This document shows positions 15,676 through 24,502 of a stretch of DNA of 64,000 nucleotides, one piece after another. The position numbers and the translations under genes were made by a program. Positions within the stretch are counted from its first letter, which is position 1; each line of letters opens with the position of its first letter. Under the pieces are notes generated by a model, which worked only from the letters and a program-made list of their open reading frames with translations, made no database searches and was not told the origin of the DNA. The stretch is taken from assembly GCA_021531775.1 (NCBI GenBank), contig JAFBIU010000007.1:53105-117104 (forward strand), in the 5' to 3' direction. The stretch is from Parabacteroides distasonis (GTDB lineage: Bacteria; Bacteroidota; Bacteroidia; Bacteroidales; Tannerellaceae).

Positions 15676-17091
15676 ATGCTAAATAACTATTTGTACAGCC
15701 AAATCACCCGGAATTTTCCGCATCAACCCACGGATGAGCAGCATTTGGCACTCCAAAAACTGGCCGATTTCCTGCTTTCGCAAGAGTCGGATCTCCTGTT
15801 CTTGCTTAAAGGCTATGCCGGGACAGGTAAGACATCGTTAATCGGTGCTCTGGTAAAAACGATGGCCGAACTGAAGCAGAAGTCGGTGTTGCTGGCTCCT
15901 ACAGGTCGTGCCGCCAAGGTCTTTTCCGGCTATGCCGGACAGAAGGCTTACACCATCCACAAGAAAATCTACCGGCAGAAAGCCTTCTCGAACGAACCCT
16001 CCGGATTCCTGCCCGCTGATAATCTCCACAAAGATACACTATTTATCGTAGATGAAGCATCAATGATCGCAAATAATAGCGTAGATTCAATTTTTTTTGG
16101 GAGTGGAAGGCTTTTGGACGACCTTATTCACTATGTTTACGGGGGTCAAAACTGCCGATTGATGCTGGTTGGCGACGATGCCCAGCTTCCTCCGGTCATG
16201 CAATCGGAGAGTCCGGCTCTGCAAGTGGAGACACTTCGAGGCTACCAATTGCACGTGATCGAAGCCTCCCTCACCCAAGTGGTCCGCCAGGAACGTAACT
16301 CTGGCATACTCACCAATGCGACACTCCTGCGGGATGCACTCCGCAATGCTTGTGTCGAAATCTTCCCGAAGTTGCAACTGAAAGGGTTTGCAGACTGCCG
16401 GAAGGTGACAGGCGAAGAACTGATCGAAGAATTGGCCTCGGCCTACAGTCGGGATGGTGTCGAAGAGACTATGGTGATCTCCCGCTCCAACAAACGGGCT
16501 ACTATATATAATAATGGTATAAGGAATCGAATTCTGTACCGCGAGGAGGAGCTATCGACCGGTGACCGGCTGATGGTCGCACGCAACAATTACTACTGGA
16601 CACAAGGATGCAAGGAGATGGATTTTATCGCCAATGGAGAAATCATCCAGGTGATCCGGGTACGTCGTACCTACGAACTCTATGGGTTTCGTTTCGCCGA
16701 TGTCTGGGCACGCTTTCCCGACTATGACCTGGAATTGGAATTGAAAATTCTACTGGACACCTTACAGACAGATACACCTGCACTGCCTCAGGAACGGAAC
16801 GACCAACTTTTCTACACGGTATTGGAGGATTATGCCGATATCCCGACGAAGGCAGCCAAAATGAAAAAGATGAAGCAGGATCCCCACTACAATGTCGTAC
16901 AGGTGAAATATGCCTATGCCGTCACCTGCCACAAAGCGCAAGGTGGACAGTGGATGAATGTCTTTTTAGATTTTGGCTACATCACCGAAGAGATGTTGGG
17001 TGAAGACTTCTACCGATGGCTTTACACCGCATTCACGCGGGCTACACATCGGCTCTTTCTGGTCAATTTGCCGCCAGACTTTGAATCATGA
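15676..17091 (+). CDS. RecD-like ATP-dependent DNA helicase (superfamily 1)
   Basis: This 471-residue SF1 helicase resembles RecD2/Dda-type enzymes. Walker A GYAGTGKTS is at residues 46-54, the LLAPTGRAAKVF motif (Ia) at about 72-83, and Walker B FIVDEASMI at about 123-131. A RecA-like second domain ends with YAVTCHKAQGGQW and YTAFTRATHRLFLV, the UvrD-C-2 motifs V and VI. It lacks the N-terminal extension of full RecD and the HhH region of RecD2, and is typical in length for the stand-alone Bacteroidetes form. It probably acts in DNA repair or replication restart; its exact polarity and partner are unknown. Confidence 0.88.
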   Translation: MLNNYLYSQITRNFPHQPTDEQHLALQKLADFLLSQESDLLFLLKGYAGTGKTSLIGALVKTMAELKQKSVLLAPTGRAAKVFSGYAGQKAYTIHKKIYRQKAFSNEPSGFLPADNLHKDTLFIVDEASMIANNSVDSIFFGSGRLLDDLIHYVYGGQNCRLMLVGDDAQLPPVMQSESPALQVETLRGYQLHVIEASLTQVVRQERNSGILTNATLLRDALRNACVEIFPKLQLKGFADCRKVTGEELIEELASAYSRDGVEETMVISRSNKRATIYNNGIRNRILYREEELSTGDRLMVARNNYYWTQGCKEMDFIANGEIIQVIRVRRTYELYGFRFADVWARFPDYDLELELKILLDTLQTDTPALPQERNDQLFYTVLEDYADIPTKAAKMKKMKQDPHYNVVQVKYAYAVTCHKAQGGQWMNVFLDFGYITEEMLGEDFYRWLYTAFTRATHRLFLVNLPPDFES

Positions 17092-17110
17092 TGAGAAATC
17101 GTTATTTTTG
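17080..17110 (+). promoter_or_regulatory. Promoter of the 17135 gene and rsmI
   Basis: TTTG (17080-17083), a 19-base spacer and TATTTTTG (17103-17110) give a complete Bacteroidetes promoter. The -33 half lies in the final codons of the helicase gene. Confidence 0.65.
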
Positions 17111-17134
17111 CACGCAATATCAAGGACTTGAAAT

Positions 17135-17836
17135 ATGACAACAACAGAAATGATCGATACACTCTTGGCCGACATTCGGGCTTTGGAGAACAGCGTGTCT
17201 GCGATGAAGCAACAGGAGCAATTTCCAGCCTCCTTCTTCAGCCAGACTTTTGACTTATCCCATCACATCATCACTTCCCTCCATCAGTTGGAAGCGATGC
17301 AGATCGAATTGCTGCAGAAACAGATGGAGGAGCATCAGCGGCTGATCAATTCATTGCCCCAACCGAATCAAGGGAATGAGCCCACTGTCCCAACTGAACA
17401 GCCAACTTCGGTGCCATCCGTATCACCCACCCTACCCGTTCAATCGGCAGAGCCAATCCCTGCTGAGGACTCCCATCCAGACGTTGAACCAATCGTTGCA
17501 GAACCCCTTAGCTGTCAACAGCCGGTTAGTGAACCAGCTGCTGGTACTTCGTTGAAAGAGCCTAAGGAGTCTTCAGCCGGTATCTCGTTAAATGAGGTGA
17601 TCGAACGAAAGAATCTGGCAGACTTCCGCAAAGCTTTCAGTTTGAATGACCGGTTCCGCTTCCGCCGTGAACTGTTTGGTGGTAATGAAGAGCAGATGAA
17701 CCAGGTTATCTCAGATCTGAACGGGTTGCATAGTCTGAATGAATCATTGGCTTACCTGCAGAATCATTTGCAGTGGAACCCGGATGAAGCCGCTGTGGCA
17801 GATTTCATTCATTTACTCGAGAAACGTTTTTTATAA
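17135..17836 (+). CDS. Conserved protein of unknown function with a Pro/Glu-rich linker
   Basis: The protein has 233 residues in three parts. An N-terminal helical part (about 1-75) contains two amphipathic helices rich in Q/E/L. A low-complexity middle (about 76-150) is rich in Pro, Glu, Ser and Val. A compact helical C-terminus (about 153-233) starts ISLNEVIERKNLADFRKAFSL and contains NDRFRFRRELFGGNEEQMN. The C-terminal block looks like a conserved Bacteroidales domain of unknown function. There is no signal peptide, so it is probably cytoplasmic. It has its own promoter and lies 15 bases before rsmI. Confidence 0.78.
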   Translation: MTTTEMIDTLLADIRALENSVSAMKQQEQFPASFFSQTFDLSHHIITSLHQLEAMQIELLQKQMEEHQRLINSLPQPNQGNEPTVPTEQPTSVPSVSPTLPVQSAEPIPAEDSHPDVEPIVAEPLSCQQPVSEPAAGTSLKEPKESSAGISLNEVIERKNLADFRKAFSLNDRFRFRRELFGGNEEQMNQVISDLNGLHSLNESLAYLQNHLQWNPDEAAVADFIHLLEKRFL

Positions 17837-17851
17837 CCCAACGGACAGATT

Positions 17852-18577
17852 ATGGCAAAACTGACAGTAGTTCCCACTCCGGTCGGGAATTTGGAAGATA
17901 TGACATTCCGCGCCATCCGGACTTTGAATGAGGCAGACCTGATCTTGGCAGAAGATACACGGACAACCGGCATTCTGCTCAAACATTTTGAGATTCAAAA
18001 CAAGATGCAATCCCATCACAAATTCAATGAGCACAAGACGGTCGAGCAGATTGCCCAACGTATTCTGGCGGGTGAGAACATCGCTTTAGTATCGGATGCT
18101 GGTACACCGGCCATCTCTGATCCAGGCTTCATGTTAGTACGCGAATGTGTGCGTCAAGGCATTACCGTTGAATGTCTGCCAGGGGCAACCGCCTTCGTAC
18201 CGGCCTTGGTCGCATCGGGGTTGCCCAATGAGAAATTCTGCTTCGAAGGTTTTCTGCCACAGAAAAAGGGAAGGCAAACCCGCCTGAAAGAGTTGGCAAG
18301 CGAACCTCGTACGATGATATTCTACGAATCGCCCTTCCGACTGGTCAAGGCATTGACGCAATTCAAGGAGTTTTTCGGAGCCGATCGGCTGGCATCTGTT
18401 TCACGCGAGATCTCGAAGATCCATGAAGAGACGGTCCGTGGTACCTTGGATGAGCTGATCCAACATTTTACCGTGAACGAACCCAAGGGTGAAATTGTTA
18501 TCATTGTATCGGGTCTGAAAGAGAGACGAGATAAAGATGAGAAAGATGAAGAAGAGACAAAAGAGAATAATAATTAA
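17852..18577 (+). CDS. rsmI: 16S rRNA (cytidine(1402)-2'-O)-methyltransferase RsmI
   Basis: RsmI 2'-O-methylates C1402 in the decoding centre of 16S rRNA. The protein has 241 residues and belongs to the tetrapyrrole-methylase fold. Signatures include VVPTPVGNLEDMTFRA at the N-terminus, LILAEDTRTTGILLKHF near residue 30, LVSDAGTPAISDPGF near residue 78, and the PGATAFVPALVASGLP block near residue 110. The last 15 residues are a charged tail rich in D/E/K. The lipoprotein at 18591 starts 13 bases after the stop, so the two share a transcript. Confidence 0.95.
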   Translation: MAKLTVVPTPVGNLEDMTFRAIRTLNEADLILAEDTRTTGILLKHFEIQNKMQSHHKFNEHKTVEQIAQRILAGENIALVSDAGTPAISDPGFMLVRECVRQGITVECLPGATAFVPALVASGLPNEKFCFEGFLPQKKGRQTRLKELASEPRTMIFYESPFRLVKALTQFKEFFGADRLASVSREISKIHEETVRGTLDELIQHFTVNEPKGEIVIIVSGLKERRDKDEKDEEETKENNN

Positions 18578-18590
18578 ACAAGGAAGAAAT

Positions 18591-19460
18591 ATGAAAAAGG
18601 TATTATTGGCATGTATCTGTGTAACCGTGTTGGCTTCGTGTAACCAACAGTCGGATGAGAACAAACGATTGAGGGCAGAAATCGATTCCCTCCGGATCGA
18701 AAACACCAAGGGGACGGAAGCCATGAACGAAATGTTGGCAACCCTGAATGAAATCGAGGCCGACTTTCAATCCATTCGGGATGCGGAAAACTATTTGACG
18801 ATCCAACAAAACAGCGGAGATCTGAATCTGAGCCAACGGGAACAGATGAAGCAGAACATCCAGATGGTAGCCGAAACCTTGAAGAAAAACAAGGAACAGA
18901 TTGCCCAACTGGAGGAAAAATTGAAGAAGAGCGGGATCCAGTCGGCCGCACTTCGGAAGACCATCAACCGTCTGCAATCGGAGTTGGACCAGAAAGCGAA
19001 CATGATCGTGACGCTGCAAGAGGATTTGGCCAAGAAGAATGTGCGGATTCAAGAGTTGGATCAGATGGTGACCACCCTCAATGAGGATGTAGAGAACCTG
19101 GCCACAACTTCAGCCGCTCAAGCAGAAAAGATCGATAAACAGGATAAAATACTGCATACAGCTTATTACTGTTTCGGTACCTCCAAAGAGTTGAAGGAGC
19201 AAAAGATTCTCTCGGGTGGAGGACTATTCTCCAAGTCGAAGGCCTTGCAGTCGGGTTTCAACAAGGATTATTTCATCACCATCGATATCCGCGAAGTCAA
19301 GGAGATCCCGCTTTTTGCAGCCAAAGCCAAATTGCGGTCAAACCATCCCGAAGGTTCGTATGAGTTTGTCAAGGACGAAGATGGCAATCTGACGTTGAAG
19401 ATTACCGACGAAAAAAACTTCTGGAGCATTGGTAAGTATTTAGTGATTGAGGTAGGATAA
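18591..19460 (+). CDS. Coiled-coil lipoprotein of unknown function
   Basis: The protein has 289 residues from the ATG at 18591, chosen because it starts a clean lipoprotein signal (MKKVLLACICVTVLASC, lipobox LASC) after an AAGGAAG ribosome site. Residues about 22-195 are one long coiled coil with heptads of L/I and many K/E/Q. The last 90 residues form a small beta-rich domain (starting YYCFGTSKELKEQKIL) that seems conserved in Bacteroidetes. It probably sits in the periplasm, anchored to a membrane. Its role is not known. A terminator follows 9 bases downstream. Confidence 0.85.
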   Translation: MKKVLLACICVTVLASCNQQSDENKRLRAEIDSLRIENTKGTEAMNEMLATLNEIEADFQSIRDAENYLTIQQNSGDLNLSQREQMKQNIQMVAETLKKNKEQIAQLEEKLKKSGIQSAALRKTINRLQSELDQKANMIVTLQEDLAKKNVRIQELDQMVTTLNEDVENLATTSAAQAEKIDKQDKILHTAYYCFGTSKELKEQKILSGGGLFSKSKALQSGFNKDYFITIDIREVKEIPLFAAKAKLRSNHPEGSYEFVKDEDGNLTLKITDEKNFWSIGKYLVIEVG

Positions 19461-19466
19461 GAAACA

Positions 19467-19500
19467 AAAGGGAGGCAACTGGCAATTGCCTCCCTTTTTT
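19467..19500. terminator. Terminator between the lipoprotein and susD
   Basis: GGGAGGCAA (19470-19478) pairs with TTGCCTCCC (19486-19494) around a 7-base loop, followed by six T and preceded by a short A run. It can serve both converging transcripts. Confidence 0.9.
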
Positions 19501-19522
19501 ATTGAATATCGAATCTCCTCCA

Positions 19523-21004
19523 TCAAGGATTGTATTCGCCACTGAACGGGTTCTGGTCACCATTGGGCCAGATGTCATCTACCAACGCCTTGTTGTTCTT
19601 CATTTCGTTGCTCGGCAACTGGAAGATGAAACGCCATGAACGAGCCGGCAATTGCACACCACCACCATTGTAATACATGTGGTTGCCTGTACGCAACAAG
19701 GGTTTCTGGTTGCGGACAATGTCAAACAGCGCATAACCCTCTCCATACATTTCCTTCCGACGCTCCAGCAAGATAGCCTCAATCAGATCCTGACCAGACG
19801 ACTCAGTTCGGGATGCGCCACGCATGTCCTGTAACTGCCATAAGAGTTCCTTGGCTTCCGTCTCTTTGCCTTGATGTGCACAAGCCTCGGCGGCATCCAA
19901 CAACATCTCTTCCGTACGCATGAAAATGTAGGAGCCTCTGCACTCTTCATTATCGCGGAATTTATAGGTTACATAAATCTGATCCCACCACCACTCAAAC
20001 TGAGAGGCACGGATATCATTCTCTTCAAACAGATTTACAAAGTCTGTTGCCAAGAACCAGCCGACAAAGGAGAAGCAGGGACGGGTGTCGTAGGCCCACA
20101 TGGCAAACTGTGAATAATCCCCCATGTTCTGCTCTTCGGTCTGTTTCATACCCCAAATCGTGGAGGGAACACGCTCATCGTTAAAACCTGCCAAATACTC
20201 TTCGTTGGTCGTCAACGGATACTGGTCCATCACCGTCTTGGCGTATTGCTCAGCCTTCGGCCAATTATTCATTACCAAATAGACTTGTGCCAATACGGCC
20301 TGTACGACAGACTGGTCAAACAGGTTCATCTCCGAACGGGAAAATCCAGCCAACAGCGTTTCAGCCTGCGTCAAGTCGGCCAATACCTGATCATAGGTCT
20401 GCTGTAAGGTGCCACGCGGTTTACCTTCGGTCGCCTCCGTAGTAGGTTCCGTATAGATAGGAACACCCGGCATATCTTTGGCAATCGCATAGGTCTGCTG
20501 GAACAAACGAGCCAAGTTGAAATAGGCCCAACCACGCATAGCCAATGCCTGTCCCTTGATGTACTGCTTCTCCTGATCGTCACCATCACAGGCATCCACG
20601 TAGGCAATGATCGAGTTGGCATTGTTGATCAAGCGATAGTGGAAAGTCCACAACTGACTGGAACGGAAAATATCGGCACGGGTTTCACCCCAATAATTGT
20701 ACACATAGGTGTACCAGCCACCCCAAGCAATAATGTCCTCACCACACATATCCGAGATATGCATGATGGATGGAATACCATAATCGTCAGACCGGTTAGC
20801 ACCACCACTATCGTAAGCACGCATGTGATAATAACAGCCATTCAAGGCGGCCTGTGCACCAGCAACCGTTTGGAACACCTCCGAATCGGCTACCGAAGTC
20901 GATGGATTGGTATCCAAAAAGTCATTACAACTGGTTGAGACTCCGGCTAACAACAAAGAAGCCAAAGCCACTATATTATATTTGAAAGCTTTCATATTCA
21001 TCAT
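19523..21004 (-). CDS. SusD/RagB family outer membrane nutrient-binding lipoprotein
   Basis: This 493-residue SusD-like lid protein binds glycans or peptides at the cell surface and works with the SusC barrel encoded upstream. A lipoprotein signal ends in LLLAGVSTSC, followed by NDFLDTNPSTSVADSEVF, a classic SusD N-terminus. TPR-like helices occupy about residues 80-260, including GQALAMRGWAYFNLARLF. The conserved C-terminal blocks LLERRKEMYGEGYALFDIVR and IFQLPSNEM are present. ATGs exist at 21004, 21001 and 20995; the last gives the cleanest signal peptide. It lies 29 bases after susC. The ligand cannot be read from sequence, and no hydrolase is linked. Confidence 0.95.
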   Translation of the reverse strand: MMNMKAFKYNIVALASLLLAGVSTSCNDFLDTNPSTSVADSEVFQTVAGAQAALNGCYYHMRAYDSGGANRSDDYGIPSIMHISDMCGEDIIAWGGWYTYVYNYWGETRADIFRSSQLWTFHYRLINNANSIIAYVDACDGDDQEKQYIKGQALAMRGWAYFNLARLFQQTYAIAKDMPGVPIYTEPTTEATEGKPRGTLQQTYDQVLADLTQAETLLAGFSRSEMNLFDQSVVQAVLAQVYLVMNNWPKAEQYAKTVMDQYPLTTNEEYLAGFNDERVPSTIWGMKQTEEQNMGDYSQFAMWAYDTRPCFSFVGWFLATDFVNLFEENDIRASQFEWWWDQIYVTYKFRDNEECRGSYIFMRTEEMLLDAAEACAHQGKETEAKELLWQLQDMRGASRTESSGQDLIEAILLERRKEMYGEGYALFDIVRNQKPLLRTGNHMYYNGGGVQLPARSWRFIFQLPSNEMKNNKALVDDIWPNGDQNPFSGEYNP

Positions 21005-21033
21005 TTCTTTTCATTAAACCATAACCCATACTA

Positions 21034-24000
21034 TTACAAATTCAACTGCAAACCGAACGAAACGGATTTTGTGGTCGGGAAGCGGTTGCCCGTCGTACCC
21101 GATACGCTCTGTTCCGGATCGGTACCACGACCGGCAGCACTGCCGACAGTCAGCAGGTTGTCACCCTGTACGAAGAAGCGCAACGAATTGACCTGGAAAC
21201 GTGAGGTCAACACCTTCGGAAGTGTATAACCCAACGTCACATTACGCAAACGTGCAAAGGTGTTATCATACAGATACTTCGATGAGTAGGAACCCATCGT
21301 GTTGGCATAGGCTGTCGAGATACGCGGATACTTGGCTCCTGTATTTTCCGGTGTCCAAGCCTCCAGCATATCCGGATGCAGACTATAACCTGTACGATAA
21401 GCCATCGACTGAGCATAATCGCCATCATACAACTTACCACCGATGCTATAATAGATCATGAAAGAGAAATCAATGTCTTTGAAGACAAAATTGTTGGTGA
21501 AACCACCGAACAGCTTCGGAATTGCATCGCCCAAATAGGTTTTCTGGTTGTCACTGGTCAACTCGTTGTAATTTTCCGTCTTCTCACGGCCTTTCAGCAC
21601 TTTGTTACCACTGGCATCCGTTTCGTAGATATTCTTCCAATACTGGTCATTACCGGTTTCCGGATTCACACCGGCATACTCGACACCCCAGAAATTGTAG
21701 CGGGATTCACCCTCGCGCCACTTGAAGTAGCCGGAGTTCATCTCCTTTTGCGGCAACTTCGTGATCCGGTTCTTGTAATGTGTACCATTCAGATCGATGG
21801 TCCATTTGAAGTTCTTGTTGGCAATAGCTGCATAATTCAACGAGAACTCCAAACCATAGTTCTTCACGTCACCTATGTTTCGGTCGATACCACTGAAACC
21901 GGTAGAAGGAGCCATCGGCATGGTAAAGAGCAGATCCTTGGATTTACGGTTAAACCATTCGAACGAACCGCTCAGTTTATTGAACATGGCAAAGTCAACA
22001 CCTACGTTGAACTGCAGGTTGCTCTCCCACTTCAGCGTCTTGTTCGGCAAACGGCTGATGAAAACACCGGCATCGTTATAGTTGTTGTTGCCTGTTGCAT
22101 AGAGTCCTTGATACGCATAGTAGGTTCCCAAGTTATCATTACCCACAGCACCATAGCTGGCTTTCAATTTCAAGTTATCCAACCACGTACTGTACGGTTT
22201 CATGAACTCTTCGTTCGAGAGACGCCAAGAGGCACCTACTGACCAGAAATTACCCCAACGGTTGTCCGGATGGAAACGGGATGAACCGTCGGTACGGAAA
22301 CTGGCTGACACATAATAACGATCGTTGAAATCATATTCCACACGGCTCAACCAGCTCAGCAAACGATATTGTGTATAGTAAGAGGACATGCTGTTCATCT
22401 CGGAAGCCGAGTTGATTTCGGTCAGACCGTTGAACGCAAAGCCACGTTTCGAAGCAGACAAATTCTTATAATGGGTTGAATAGGCCTCCTGACCCAACAG
22501 GACGGTCAAGGTATGTTCACCGAACGATTTGTTGTAGGTCAACAAGTTGTTCACCGTATAAGCGAAATTGCGGTCACTTTCCTTGTAAGCCTCACCACCA
22601 TAACCGGCTGCATAACCATATTCACTGTTGGTATAACCGTCATACGTGTATTGATAGTAATCGACACTCAGGTTCGTGCGCCAAGTCAATTCCGGCAGGA
22701 TCTTGATCTCCATATAGGTACGGAACGAAGCATCATCATGCATCCAGGGAGAGACATTGTACTCGGCATCAGCCAGCGGGTTCCATTGCATCCAACTCTG
22801 ACGGTTTGGACCATAGTCATAAATCAAGTTTCCCTTGGCATCACGACGATAGTCACCTGTAGCCGCATCATATTCATAAATCGGATAAATGGTCGGAATC
22901 GTACGCAAGAACCAAACCATGCTGCTGGAAGCCGACATCTCGCGTACACTATGCGACAAGTTCATGTTCATACCCACTTTCAGCCATTTCTTGACCTCAT
23001 AGTTCAAATTGGTACGAGCCGAGAAGCGTTCGAATTTCTGGGTCGAGAAAACACCTTTGTCATTCAAGTAACCTCCCGCAATGTAATAATCGGCCTTTTG
23101 CGACTTACCACTAAAATCGATGGTATATTCCTGACGCAGACGTGACTTCAACAATTCGCCACGCCAGTCACCGGAATAGAGCAAACGGGCATCCGAAGCC
23201 ATCTGTCCGTTGACATCGACCGGCTTGTCAGTACCCCACGGATTGATCTTCAACTCATTGGCCAAACCATCCGTTGCCATCTGGGCAGCCTCCTGAGCGG
23301 AGTAACCGCCATCCATGTAACCGTTTCGCATAGCTGTCCACGTCATCGTCGTAAACTCTTCGGGTGTCAAGGCACGGGGCATATCCACAGCCAACGAAGA
23401 GAAACCCCAAGTTGAACGGAAATTGATCTGTCCCTTCTCGCTGGATCCCTTTCGGGTTGTGATCATCACGACACCATTGGCTGCACGCGAACCATACAAA
23501 GCGGTTGCCGATGCATCCTTCAAAATGGTCATTGATTCAATATCATTGGGATTGATGGAGTTCAAATAACCATCGTATGCAGTACCATCCACCACATACA
23601 GCGGAGAACTGGAGGCATTCATAGAGCCAATACCACGAATCATGATGGTAGCATCAGCCCCCGGTTCGCCCGAGTTGTTCAACACCTGCACACCACTACT
23701 CTGTCCTTGCAGGGCCTGCGTTACGTTGGACGCCTTTACCTTTTCCAACGATTCCTTCTTGACAACGCTGGCCGAACCGGTAAAGGTCGATTTCTTACCC
23801 GTACCGTAAGCAACCACCATCACCTCGTCGATAGCCACCACATCGGGATCCAGCTCAACTTTCAGACTGTTACCGACTATCGCCACCTCCTTGGTCTTAT
23901 AGCCCAAATAGGAAACATGTAATGATTTTGTACGCGGAGAGACCAACAAAGAGAACTCTCCATTCACATCGGTTGTCGTACCGTTCATGGTCTGTTTGTC

Positions 24001-24138
24001 CATGATAGCTACACCAATCATAGGCAACCCGTCCTCCGAAGAGACGACGAGACCTGTCACCGTTTTCTCTTGTGCCAACAACAATTGCCCGCATAGGAAA
24101 ACCAAGCAAAGAATTGCATAAACTCTTCTCATGAGCAT
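21034..24138 (-). CDS. SusC/RagA family TonB-linked outer membrane transporter
   Basis: This protein of about 1034 residues is a TonB-dependent barrel that imports the ligand captured by its SusD partner. After a signal peptide ending LCGQLLLAQ there is a carboxypeptidase-like regulatory domain (about 28-105), with SSEDGLPMIGVAIM and VSYLGYKTKEVAI. A plug domain carries the conserved SPLYVVDG and TALYGSRAANGVVMITT blocks, and a 22-strand barrel ends in SFGLQLNL. There is no STN secretin domain, so it is not the anti-sigma signalling type. Candidate starts are 24159, 24138 and 24132; I chose 24138 for its AT-rich leader. susD follows directly. Confidence 0.95.
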   Translation of the reverse strand: MLMRRVYAILCLVFLCGQLLLAQEKTVTGLVVSSEDGLPMIGVAIMDKQTMNGTTTDVNGEFSLLVSPRTKSLHVSYLGYKTKEVAIVGNSLKVELDPDVVAIDEVMVVAYGTGKKSTFTGSASVVKKESLEKVKASNVTQALQGQSSGVQVLNNSGEPGADATIMIRGIGSMNASSSPLYVVDGTAYDGYLNSINPNDIESMTILKDASATALYGSRAANGVVMITTRKGSSEKGQINFRSTWGFSSLAVDMPRALTPEEFTTMTWTAMRNGYMDGGYSAQEAAQMATDGLANELKINPWGTDKPVDVNGQMASDARLLYSGDWRGELLKSRLRQEYTIDFSGKSQKADYYIAGGYLNDKGVFSTQKFERFSARTNLNYEVKKWLKVGMNMNLSHSVREMSASSSMVWFLRTIPTIYPIYEYDAATGDYRRDAKGNLIYDYGPNRQSWMQWNPLADAEYNVSPWMHDDASFRTYMEIKILPELTWRTNLSVDYYQYTYDGYTNSEYGYAAGYGGEAYKESDRNFAYTVNNLLTYNKSFGEHTLTVLLGQEAYSTHYKNLSASKRGFAFNGLTEINSASEMNSMSSYYTQYRLLSWLSRVEYDFNDRYYVSASFRTDGSSRFHPDNRWGNFWSVGASWRLSNEEFMKPYSTWLDNLKLKASYGAVGNDNLGTYYAYQGLYATGNNNYNDAGVFISRLPNKTLKWESNLQFNVGVDFAMFNKLSGSFEWFNRKSKDLLFTMPMAPSTGFSGIDRNIGDVKNYGLEFSLNYAAIANKNFKWTIDLNGTHYKNRITKLPQKEMNSGYFKWREGESRYNFWGVEYAGVNPETGNDQYWKNIYETDASGNKVLKGREKTENYNELTSDNQKTYLGDAIPKLFGGFTNNFVFKDIDFSFMIYYSIGGKLYDGDYAQSMAYRTGYSLHPDMLEAWTPENTGAKYPRISTAYANTMGSYSSKYLYDNTFARLRNVTLGYTLPKVLTSRFQVNSLRFFVQGDNLLTVGSAAGRGTDPEQSVSGTTGNRFPTTKSVSFGLQLNL

Positions 24139-24278
24139 AAAAAGATTTAAATTTAACATATTGAGGCAATAACCACTCTCACGCCAGTTATAAAAGATAC
24201 TACACAACTAACAGTAGGCAAACTTCAAATAAACAAGTTTAGAAATCGGCATCGCACTCAAAACAGATACATTCATGA

Positions 24279-24308
24279 CAAAAGTACACATTATTTCGTA
24301 GGGAACAA
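24279..24308 (-). promoter_or_regulatory. Promoter of susC/susD
   Basis: On the minus strand, TTG (24306-24308), a 19-base spacer and TACTTTTG (24279-24286) fit the Bacteroidetes promoter. It predicts a leader of about 130 bases before susC. Confidence 0.5.
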
Positions 24309-24422
24309 GCATTCATAACCTTTTTTTCTTACATTTTGTTTATTAATTTCTTCAAGATAAACAGTTCATAAAAAAAGCAATCACAAGCACCCAGAAATGC
24401 AAATTATCTGCAGATTGATTTG

Positions 24423-24430
24423 TATCTTTG
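24423..24430 (+). promoter_or_regulatory. -7 element of purL
   Basis: TATCTTTG matches TAnnTTTG and lies 72 bases before the purL ATG. The -33 element is weak. The leader contains a 5-bp hairpin at 24441-24455. Confidence 0.5.
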
Positions 24431-24502
24431 CGAATCCGTTGGGAGCTGGTCTCCCTATACATTATATTATATATAGTAGGATTCAACTAATATATCAACG
24501 AT

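Larger units (their letters stand above)
24139..24502. other. Intergenic region between susC and purL
   Basis: This AT-rich stretch of about 360 bases separates two divergent genes and holds no convincing coding frame. It contains a minus-strand promoter for susC (24279-24308), a plus-strand -7 element for purL (24423-24430), and a small hairpin in the purL leader: GGGAG (24441-24445) with CTCCC (24451-24455). An A/T-rich stretch without recognisable genes lies between them. I see no riboswitch I can name. Confidence 0.6.

Noticed and set aside
21376..22242. 288-residue open frame on the plus strand
   Set aside because: Antisense shadow of the susC barrel; no recognisable start site, signal or domain.
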